DNA of 64,000 bases from Batillaria attramentaria (taxonomy: Eukaryota; Mollusca; Gastropoda; Batillariidae), in assembly GCA_018292915.2 (NCBI GenBank), contig JACVVK020000209.1, positions 286,001-350,000 of the forward strand. The letters run 5' to 3'. Positions 36,331-46,802 of the stretch are shown here, in pieces. Every line of letters begins with the position of its first letter. Positions within the stretch are counted from its first letter, which is position 1. A model generated the notes under the pieces. It had not been told where the DNA came from. It did not search any database and saw nothing but the letters and a program-made list of their open reading frames with translations. The position numbers and the translations under genes were made by a program.

Positions 36331-36515
36331 GGAAGCCGGGATAGCTGAATGGTAGAGCGTTGGACTCTCAGTGCTCGGGTCATGAGTTCGAATCCCGGCT
36401 GGGGCAAAATACTTTTATTGCCCTTTCTGTCGTTGCCTCGTCTTTGATATCACCCTTACGTGGTGAAAAAGGACGTTAAACTCCCAAACACTGACCCATC
36501 CACACCCACCCCCCT
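36331..36515 (+). mobile_element. SINE family A, full length
   Basis: Best-preserved head: GCCGGGATAGCTGAATGGTA, TTCGAATCCCGGC, then TGATATCACCCTTACGTGG. Flanked by similar TGAC-GGTTGGTTGGG strings, a likely target-site duplication. Confidence 0.83.
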
Positions 36516-36888
36516 TGACTGGTTGGTTGGGTGGGTGGGTGTTTCCGTCGTCGAGGAAACCACCGGCCGTGGTGGAGGGGGTGGGGCGGTGGGTCAAAGG
36601 CGGGGGCACTGAGAAAAGACACTGTAAAGAAAGGGAAAGGGAAAGTGGGGAAAAAAAATGAAAATTCTAGAATCGTCCGAAACAGAGCAGATGATCAGCC
36701 ACCTGTTGTGACCCCGCCGTTTGTGTGTGTGTGTGTGTGTGTGTGGTGACAGTACGATTCTGAATCCAGCGTTGGACAACTTTTAAGCAACATTTTGTTT
36801 GGTTCGCTTCAGCTAGTTGACTTTCACTTTCACGCACCCGCGGCTTTGCCGGTTTGAAGGGAGAAACCTGACAGTAGGCGTACTTGGT

Positions 36889-36930
36889 AAGTTAGTTAGT
36901 TAGTTATTTAGGGCTTAAAGCCGCGCAACC
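36889..36930 (+). repeat. Dispersed repeat Y, short fragment
   Basis: GTTAGTTAGTTAGTTATTTA then GGGCTTAAAGCCGCGCAAC. Confidence 0.4.
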
Positions 36931-37583
36931 TACTTAGTAAAGTAGAAAACAAAAACCCAAACCAAACAACCCAACAAACAACAACGACGAAAATATCTCA
37001 TCTACCGTTTTCTGAAACCCCTGTACTTAAATTTTGAACAGTACTGGACTGTTCAGTAACAAAATATTTTTTCCCCTTAAAATGTGTTTCCTCTGTCCTT
37101 AATGTGTGTATCTTTTCATTCTGGTCTTCGTCACGTGAAGGTGTGTATACACTGACTCGTGCTGTTTCAGCAGCAGCTCGAGACGAAAAACACAAGTCGC
37201 CGGCCGAGCAGGGGGGGGGGGGGGGGGGGGGGGGGAGCGACTGAGAGAGGCTTGTACTTCTAGGAACGTTCAAGTCCGGTATATAATACACAAGTTATCG
37301 TTACGCATCATCGTTAGGTTGTTTCTTTGGTTTACATATCGCGTCTGGGTCTTACGGAAGAGACTGCCTAGCTCACGGTAAGAAGCTGTGTTGTGGATGA
37401 TTTTGTGGGTAAGTCAGTACCCCTTACTTAAAAGGAACTGCTTTTCTAATGGTCGCAGCCTAACTTAGGGGTTTTAAGCTTGTCGGCTGTTGATATTGAC
37501 GAGCTTGGGAGGATAAGCTTAGACTTAGAGAGAGGAGGAGGAGGAGGGGGGGGTGGGGCGACAGGGAGTGTGTGTGTGTGTGT

Positions 37584-37754
37584 GTGTTTGGGAGTTTAAC
37601 GTCCAATTCCACCACTTACGGGTGATATCAAAGACGGGGGCAACGATAAAAAAAAGCCAGCACAAATATTTGGCCCCAGCCGGGATTCGAATTCACAACC
37701 CGAGCATTGGAAGTTCAACGCTCTACCATTCGGCCACCCCGGCCGGCTCCCCGG
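37584..37754 (-). mobile_element. SINE family A
   Basis: TTTGGGAGTTTAACGTCC through the box B and box A complements to CGGCCACCCCGGC. Confidence 0.8.
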
Positions 37755-38116
37755 GCGAGAGGGAGAGACATAGAGAGAGAGAGAACGTCGATGATGAACT
37801 TTATCGAAGTTCTTCTGATCTTGAGATACTGACTGACACATAGCAACTGATTTTACGTATCTACCCGGCATTACTAAGAAAGAGAGGGAGAGGCTGAGAG
37901 AGGGGGAGAGAGATGATTGTCCGCGTGATCCGGACTGATCGAACCGGTGACGTACGTGGGCTGACTTGACAGCCGCCGGAGCCCAAAATTTGCCGCACAA
38001 GCAATTACTGACGCCAAGCCGGTCTCATGGAATGTGCTCGTGCACGCAAAATCCAGTATAATCATTGGCAGGTTCAGCATGCCGCAATACCGGATCATAG
38101 TATTTTGAAAACAGAA

Positions 38117-38317
38117 ATGGAAAGCATTATTCGTCTGGTGTCAGTGCTTCTATGGTTCGCTACTTGCTCTGCCGTTAGTATTCATATCAACCGGGAAGTA
38201 CCCAGCTGTGCCGGTGAGAGCCGGCGAGGAGTGTTGTATGATGGACTGAGCACGCTGTTTGGTACAGGCAGTCGACTGTCGACCAATTGCTACCTTTACT
38301 TATGCGCGTCATCGTGA
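38117..38317 (+). CDS. Small secreted-peptide-like ORF, unassigned
   Basis: 66 codons, starting MESIIRLVSVLLWFATCSA, a plausible signal peptide with cleavage near residue 19-21. A 46-residue remainder has three Cys, an Arg-Arg pair (dibasic cleavage candidate) and the end NCYLYLCASS. Alternatively the ORF is cut by a good donor GTGAGA after about 32 codons, making it a first exon. No homologue is recognised and no poly(A) signal is obvious. Intergenic, on the opposite strand to its neighbours. May be chance. Confidence 0.3.
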   Translation: MESIIRLVSVLLWFATCSAVSIHINREVPSCAGESRRGVLYDGLSTLFGTGSRLSTNCYLYLCASS

Positions 38318-38507
38318 CACTCTGGCATACTCGGTTAAGAGGCCCGTGAAAGTCTTTCGTGCACTATCCAGGAAGACACGGACTGCAGTGTCGTGTAACT
38401 ACTCGTATACTAGATAACAGTGCACCAGTATGCGACCTTATCCCGGCAAAAAAAAAAAAACTACAAAAAACAAAAACAACAACAAAAACCCCACAAATAC
38501 TAAGCTG

Positions 38508-38690
38508 ACTGGAGCTGAACCTTCGCATCACATCGGCACGTGATTGTGATGTGTTGGGGTACAGTATGTGAGAAAATGTGCGTTATTCACGTCCGTCAGT
38601 GAGCGTACGTGTTGGGTTCACTTCGCGGCACTTGACTGAGCCAAGAAGAGACATACATGTCTCTCAGCGGAACTACCAGCGCCTATGTAA
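38508..38690 (+). mobile_element. SINE family B, 3' part
   Basis: GAGCTGAACCTTCGCATCAC, GAGAAAATGTGCGTTATTCA and GGGTTCACTTCGCGGCACTT match the family. Confidence 0.6.
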
Positions 38691-39605
38691 TATACATTTT
38701 TAACGAGGTCCTTTCCTTCTCCCTTCTGTAGTTCCGATTTTGTAATACTTACGTCTATGGATACTCATTTTTCATTCTGTTTGTTCGTGTTGTTTCATTT
38801 TTATAGTTGTCCGTAGCATGAGAGTAATGAGTCAGCAAGGGAAGGCACGATGAAAAGTGGCTGATAAACTTTCAATCGTTGTCACAAGAGTTTTTGAGTA
38901 AGCCGCTCTTGCTGTCCATGTCCTTTCACTGGCATGTTGCTATGAATCACGCTCACAGCACGAAACGTTTAGACGACTACATTAACACTAATGAAATTAA
39001 TCCGAAGTATCTTGTATCTTGCAAGTAGAAAAGACACTTTGAAACGGAGGTAGGGTAGGGAAGGGGTAGGAGAGCTAGTCGTGGTGGGGTGGTGTCCAAT
39101 TTACTTCCTGGATCAGATACGGGGTGGCGGTATTTGCCAACCGACTTAACATTTACAATGCGGTCTGTCAAATGCACTTATCTTTTTGATTTTGACATAC
39201 GGGCTGACTGCCGTTATGTTGACGGCAAACACCAAGGGAGTGGATTCACTGCAAGCACTGACATTGTGGGCAAAGTGATGTGTTCTCAAATGACTGTTTA
39301 CTTTTAGAAACTTGAACTTTGAACCCAATTCTCAGTGCAGAAATGATACCACGGGACTTCTTTTTCTTGTGCTGGTGTGCATACATTGCAAGGTGTACAC
39401 AGCGACAGTGGAGAAGGTTGTTACTACACAAGCATATCAGCATAGCTGAAAGACTGACACACTGACAAACCTAGTTCCGCCACACACACACACACACACG
39501 CAGATAGAGCAGCACGATCAAAAAATCATATCACGTGTTTTAGTAATCTATGAATTGTCCCAGGTAATTTTGGAACGAATCATAGCACTTACAGAACAAA
39601 TACCT

Positions 39606-39616
39606 TGCTAATGCTA

Positions 39617-39656
<40 letters not shown>

Positions 39657-39677
39657 ACACACACACACACACACACA
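39606..39677 (-). repeat. (GT)n directly after ZCCHC4
   Basis: CA on the plus strand, GT on the gene strand, with one TCACA interruption. Starts 20 bases after the stop codon. Confidence 0.95.
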
Positions 39678-39695
39678 GCGGTCATCACAAATAAT

Positions 39696-39701
39696 TTTAT
39701 T
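39696..39701 (-). promoter_or_regulatory. Poly(A) signal overlapping the ZCCHC4 stop codon
   Basis: On the minus strand the last codons read CAA TAA A, giving a canonical AATAAA that includes the stop. About 20 bases downstream a long (GT)n tract begins (39677-39606), which could serve as the GU-rich downstream element. The mRNA would then have almost no 3' UTR. Other signals farther downstream are not excluded. Confidence 0.6.
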
Positions 39702-39763
39702 GGCACTTCAGTTTCTTTGCCTTTGTGGGTGTGCGATGTCTGCTTGGTTTTCTCTTTTTGCCA
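39697..39763 (-). CDS. ZCCHC4: ZCCHC4 exon 12 (terminal basic tail)
   Basis: 67 nt including TAA, acceptor ttttgtttcag. Encodes a Lys/Arg-rich tail GKKRKPSRHRTPTKAKKLKC. The stop codon sits inside the hexamer AATAAA. Confidence 0.9.
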
Positions 39764-42476
39764 CTGAAACAAAATGACAACAAATCTGAAAAATGACAAC
39801 CTAAGAACACATTCGTTACATTTGCCACTACCATTTAAAATATTATTACTATTTTCAGAGAAATCCTAGAACTTGATCGACTAATGCGAAAAGTGATTTG
39901 ATTCTTTCACAAGTCTGGATACCGTTAAGTATTCTCTTGAAGACTTCCCCTGTAATATCATTCTCGCTCCCCCCCCCCCCCCCCCCTTCCCTCCCGTAGC
40001 TAGACATTAATTTACTTGATCTGTTGAAAGTGTTTCTGTCACCAATACCTACCCCCCCCCCTCCCCCCCTTTTTCACCAACAGGAATTTTTATACTTTTA
40101 TGGGTGAACCAAGGATTTATATACAGAAAATGGAATCATATCTATCGACTCGGCAAGTACCTCTGCTTGGTTGACTGATATTTTTGTGGACAGTCTCTTC
40201 GCTTGTGATCCAAGGCTCCACAAACATGACAACCTGAAAAAAATACAAAGCTTACAAATATGTGCTTTTCAAATCCATGGTGCTTATTCGTTTGAGCAAA
40301 ATGAAGGTAGAACTCACTGGTTACTCTTACTTTAATTTATGTGACTACTGGCTGGATGAATAACATGCAGACATTTACAAATATGAAAATCATGTACCTT
40401 CTGGTTGAACCTTTCCACAGATGTGAGAGGGTAGATCACAAGTGTTGCATGTTGAGCAGTGTATCCGAGACGCCTTCACACATCTCTTGCACAGGTCACA
40501 GTGTGTGTATGTGGTGCCGTCCTGAAAACACACAGACACAGACACACACACATGCAAAATGACTGATTTCTATCAGATGATCTACTAGACTTGTTGTGGG
40601 GTGTCCCACTAGGTGTGAACTTCTGTCACCTCTGCTATAAAATTGTTGAGTTTTACAAATCAAATGCAATCGTGCCAGGATGAAGTTGCAATACCTGAGT
40701 GAATCCTTCACACAAAGTGGTCAAGCTGATTAAAAGACCAATTACTACATGTATTGCCTAACAAAAAAAATAAAAAGCCCCCCCCCCCCCCCCCAAAAAA
40801 AAAAAAACTAGAGGAGCAAAGCCTCCTTGGCTCACTTGTGAGATGGGTCAAGGTCATTCAAAAGAGTATGTTTCTAAAGCTCTTATCACTAGCTTTCACG
40901 AAATAAGGTGTCTTGTGTTCATAGTTCCTAAGAAAACAGCAAATGGCAACATAACAGTTTTCCCAGGACAGCTTCTATGACCTTGACCTTGGGTCAAGGT
41001 CATTCAAATGAGATCTGTAAGTGAAGAGCTTATCAGTGACTATCATTATGCCAAATTTGATAACTCTAATTTTTGTAGTTTCTGTGCAAATGGTAATGTA
41101 AAATTTCACAACAGACAGCTGTAATGACCTTGACCTTGAGTCAGGGTCACTCAAATGGGTATGTCTGCATAGGTCTCTTTGCTGCCTATCATTGTGCCTT
41201 GCTGCTGTTTGTTGTTTCCAAGGAAATGCTAACGTTAAAGTCTCCACAAAACATCTTGAATGGCCTTGACCTTGACCCAAGGAAATTGAATACAAGTATG
41301 CCAGTACAGGTTATGCCAGTACAGGTTTTGTCAATGTCTATCATGCCATGCAAAGTTTGATGCCTCTGGTACCACTACATTCTGAGAAAATGGCAATTTT
41401 AAATTTCCAATTACACATCTTTGACGACCTTGACCTTCAGTCAAGGTCATTCAAAATGGTAAGTCTTGAAAGGTCTTGCTGCTGTTTATCAGCTTGCCAG
41501 GTTTGGTGCTTCTGTTGTTTATTGTTTCTGAGAAAATGCCAATGTTAAGGTTTTGGAAGGTTTTCCGCAAAACAGCTTGTATGGCCTTGACCTTCATTCA
41601 AAGTCACCTAATACAGGTATGTCAGTAAATGTGTCGTCAATGTCTATCATCATGCAAAGTTTGATGTCTCTGGCTTTTCTAGATTCTGAGAAAATGCCAA
41701 TGTAAAATTTCCAAACAGACAGCTTTAGTGACCCTGACCTTAGGTCAAGGTCAGTCATTATGGTATGTTTTGAAAGGTCGTATGGCTGTCTATCAGCTTG
41801 CCAAGTTTGGTGCCTCTGCTGTTCATTGTTTCTGAGAAAATGCCAATGTTAAGGTTTTGGAAGGTTTTCCGCAAAACAGCTTGTATGGCCTTGACCTTGA
41901 TTCAAAGTCACTTAATACAGGTATGTCAGTAAAGGTGTTGTCAGTATCCATCGCCATGCTAAGTTTGATGTCTCTGGCTATTCTAAATTCTGAGAAAATG
42001 CCAATGTAAAATTTCCAAACAGACAGCTTTAGTGACCTTGACCTTGGGTCAAGGTCAATCATTATAGTATGTTTTGAAAGGTCTTATGGCTGTCTATCAG
42101 CTTGCCAAGTTTGGTGCCTCTGCTGTTTATTGTTTCTGAGAAAATGCCAATGTTAAGGTTTTGGAAGGTTTTCCGCAAAACAGCTTGTATGGCCTTGACC
42201 TTGATTCAAAGTCACTTAATACAGGTATGTCAGTAAAGGTGTTGTCAATATCCATCGCCATGCTAAATTTGATGTCTCTGGCTATTCTAAATTCTGAGAA
42301 AATGCCAATGTAAAATTTCCAAACAGACAGCTTTAGTGACCTTGACCTTGGGTCAAGGTCAATCAATATAGTATGTTGTGAAAGGTCTTATGGCTGTCTA
42401 TCAGCTTGCCAAGTTTGGTGCCTCTGCTGCTCATAGTTTCTGAGAAAATGCCAGTGTTAAGGTTTACTGCGGACAC

Positions 42477-42515
<39 letters not shown>

Positions 42516-45500
42516 CACAGACAGACGACGGAGGGTTATTACATAGACTCACTTTGTTACACAAGTGAGCCAAAAAAAAAAAAAAATCAAAAAAAAAAAA
42601 TCTGATAAGCTATAGGAACATATGGGAAACAGATTCTGACATGAACAGTTGTGAAACACTGTGAACATGTTGTTAGTTGTCACTTGTTGATCAGAAGTAT
42701 TGAAAACACAGCTGTACATGTTGTGCATATTGACCATCATCCGAAGAAAGGACCTAAGTGCCTAACTGCCTACAGATGATGGTGGATGCTCTATCATGCA
42801 ACTGATCTAAGTATCTGAGGAAAAATTACTCAATAACCGCAGTGTTTGAGGAAGACACACTGAATGACTGGTGATGCTATTTCTGTAATCTGAAAACTGC
42901 AGGTGCAGCTAGCATTGGCTCTGTACACTAGCACGGAACTGACCTTTGATGTACAGCGCTGGCACTTGTCACAATGCTTGTTCTCAGAGGCACTGTATCT
43001 TTGACACACCTCGCAGTACCTGTGGAAATAAGCCATGATTATCTGATGATTTTGGCAAGTTTCCTATCATCATTAGGCAACACTTCCTTTTCTCCAGCAA
43101 GGAGGAAAGAGCCAGCACAAATTTTGGGCTCTGAGCTGAGACTCGAACTCATGACCCGAGCATGGAACGTCCAATGCTCTATGAGCTTGCTATCCCAGCT
43201 CCCCTGTGCATATTGTCAGTGTGGAATTTAGTCCAGTCTGAAACTGTATTGTGTTTCAGAAAATATATTATTTTCCACGTCTCCTGAAATATTCTCAAAC
43301 CTCAGTTACATATATATGGCATGCTACACCTAAAATCTGTGCCCAAGATAATGACAGCCACCAAAAAAACAAAAGCACACCCCCCACCAAAAAAACAAAC
43401 AAAAAACCCCCAACAAAAACCCACCTTAAACATCATTTGGTCCTACTTCACGTTTATCTTATTTCAAGTACACATGAATGTAAAGAAACAATTGCTGCCA
43501 TTACAAGGCAATATATATATATAGGGGAGAATTCTGTTTTGGAACAGTAGTGCTGATAACGACTATGCCTGTCCGCCTGAAAGAGCCTTAGATATTAGCA
43601 GGGCTCTGAATGAAACTACACTGATGTTTGATGACTGCAAACGAGGAAAACTCAACTGTCTACATACAACATCCGCCATGTTTGTTGATTGTCGAGGGTC
43701 ACAATGTCGTAGGGTACTGCATTTTGGCTCCGGATCAGTCGAACACAAGCCTGTCTGTGTGTGTATATGTGCCTGTGTCTTAGTGGTGTGATGCTAGACA
43801 TCCCCCCCCCCCAAACCAGAACAATGTTTGAGCCTAAACTACTGGCCGTCGCAGACCGACACCCCGTAGCAGACACTTGAAGGTGCTGATCCGCAACATT
43901 AGGCAGTGGAGTTACTGAACTTGAGAAACATCTTCTGATAGGGAGCACTGAAGGTTGGAAAAGACCCCTTTGTCACGAGGGAAACCTCATTAGCATTTTG
44001 CAGCCAAAAAAAGTTTGACTGAGACTGGTTAAATAGTATTTGAGCTGCAGCCTTTCAAAGTAGGTACTGCAAACCTGGCCTGGGCCCGTATGTAAAACTC
44101 GAGGTTAATTTAACCCACGGCTACGGGCCTAACCCAGACTAGGACAAGAGAACCCCCAAAACAAAATTAAACAAAAAAAGGAAGCGAAGAAAGAAAGACA
44201 AAAATCCTTCTATAACGGCATAGACACCTTGCTGGAATGGACCCGCTTCCTGATTTAAAACCAAAAACAACAGAAAATTTAACCCTAGAGCTAATTTGAG
44301 GTTAGACTCTAACCCGGAGCTAAACTTCCTAACCCCGACGTTTACATGCAGGCCCTGGGATTGCCAGTCTATTGATGAGTGCTGCTGCAGCAGGCAGAGT
44401 ATCAGGCGCTTAGTGCTGAAAGCATAAGCAGTTGTGAAAGGGTTTAACACAGTCTCACCAGTATCCGTCCGCAGCAGGCAGGGGAAGAGAACTTTGGGAG
44501 ATGTTGGTGAAGATGCGTACAGGACTGCCTTTCTTCTTTCCTCCCTTTGTGTTGAACAGAGTGTGGTTGTCATAATCAACCTGCAACGAGTCAGCAGCTG
44601 CTGTGGTTCTAATGGTTACAACAAAGGGGAAATAACAGAGCACCAGCTGGTAAGGAAAGCACAAAAGGTGTGATTTGTGCGACACATGTGTGCACCTGAT
44701 AGCTCCCCCCCCCCCTCCCCCACCACCACACACATACACAAAATAGTGCATTCTGGACTTCAAGTTTTGTTAATCTAAGGCTGTTTTCCATACAAATGCA
44801 CACAACAAAATGTTTGGGTAACAGGGTTGGATGGATCACTGAGGGTAAACTTGAATGATTATTGTTGTTGCAGCCAGTGATAAATACTGTGCAGTTGTAC
44901 TAGCCTGCTATTTTCACCAGCAGATGGTTTAACATGACTTGGCTTGTAAGTTTCGTGGTAAGAACTGCTGGGATGACCCATACCTTGTAGTCCAGCATGG
45001 TGAGTGAAGGCAAACATTGGCTGATCCGTTTCTCCATGAAGTAAGGGAAGAACCACAGAATGGGCAGTGAAGCATCTGAATCAGACAAGAAGAGCAGGAT
45101 CAAAAGCAGTTACAGAAACAGTCACCCAGAAATACCGGTCTGCCATTCAGCTTTGTTTTGGAGGGTCACCCTCACTATCTCCGCCTGCAGGCAAAAGGAC
45201 ACAAATTGACCGTGGGGTCATGTGCAGTGAGTATTTGGAGAACCCTGTTTGGCAAGTGAGCTAGCTTGGAATGATTTTTGTTGTCAGGAAAAAGCGTGAT
45301 TTTCGTGATTTTTGTACTTTGTATAACCCAAGGCTGATTCACCATTACATCACTCAGTGGGGCTACCAAGTGTGTGGTTCCGAAACTACATAACTTTACA
45401 TCATTTGTAAAATCATTGTGCAGCTTAGATGCATAGCTAATGCCAGCAAGTCACCATGAGAAGACATATTTTATTTCCATCTAACAGTGGTACTGGGAAA

Positions 45501-46732
45501 GGCCTATGCTGATATATGTAATTATATGATTTCAAGGGAAGTGAAGGCTTGAGTTAAAATAATCTGTTTCAAGTGTACAGGCACACTCACAAACGTCACT
45601 ATTCCAAAAGAAAAGTTTTTTTTTCCCCTGTGGAACCTAATATTGTACTCAACTGTGTGGGTCTGTAACATATGGACAGAATGCGTAACAGTTTACAAAC
45701 CTGTTTCAAAAAGCTTTTTCCAGGCCTGCTGGATCTTGCTGAATGTTGCCGCTAGCGCCTCCACCATGCCCCCAAATGGGGGGTCAGTCACCAGAACCAA
45801 ACCCTTGCCTCCCTCACGCAGAAATGACTTGAAGATGCTCTCACCACGCAGGTCGAAGAAGTGATGGTTAAACATGTTGTACAGACAGAGCTGCTTGTGA
45901 GAATACACCTGTGCCTGGAGGAGAAACAAAGCAAGCTTCAATAATTTTATTGCTACATTGAATTGTTAAGACCATAAATTGTGGAGATTTGACAAGATAT
46001 CCTGTCACACAGTAAAAGAAAGAAAAAAATAAGGAATGAAAACAGAAACTGCATTTAAATACAATTGCATGAATTTGATGATAATCTGCAATACTATCTG
46101 AAACAAAATTACATATTATTTATATGCGTACTGAAATATTTTGAAAGCAAGCATTATATAAGTACATGTATACATATGCTCCCCCCCCCCCCCCCCCCCC
46201 AACACAGCTTGTTATAAAATGCTATGAGGACAAGGATTTCTGAAAATGCTAAAATAGCATGATGTATTGCAGCATACTTGTACCACGGATGGTGGATTAC
46301 AGATCTTTACACCATGACTTGCAATTGTGGTACATGAAATAGTAACAGTAATATCACCATGACCTGTAGCAGCGTAATACTACTGTGTATCTACTGTGCA
46401 AGAAATGTAAAGAGAAAAGACAAGTGACTGCGAGTCATGAAGCGAATGACACAAGGTGTGTGACACAGGAGAAATGACCAATGAGAGGTTTGGGTGTTCA
46501 GTGTGCAATGTGTGTGGATGTCTGTTTTCATATTATTATTACTACTAATATTGGATTGAACTCTCACATATCTGCTGTCTAGGTCCAACAGAAGACTTGT
46601 TACAGATGTCTGCCCATCCTTATGTTTCAGTGTAAAAGCCTCATGAATTCTGAAAAAAAAAGAAAGTGTTTGTTACCCAACATCTTCAGGCAAATTTATA
46701 CATGTACTATGCATTAAAGGGCTGATTTTTTA

Positions 46733-46802
<70 letters not shown>

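Larger units (their letters stand above)
32241..38116. other. Intergenic, repeat-dominated
   Basis: Apart from the listed repeats, 32440-32940 is G/C-run rich and 34700-35480 and 35600-36300 show no recognisable coding or RNA feature. Confidence 0.6.

Noticed and set aside
36331..36400. Possible tRNA gene (boxes A and B, CCGGGAT/ATCCCGG stem)
   Set aside because: It is the head of a SINE: the same body and tail follow in many copies and the anticodon arm is not a clean tRNA.
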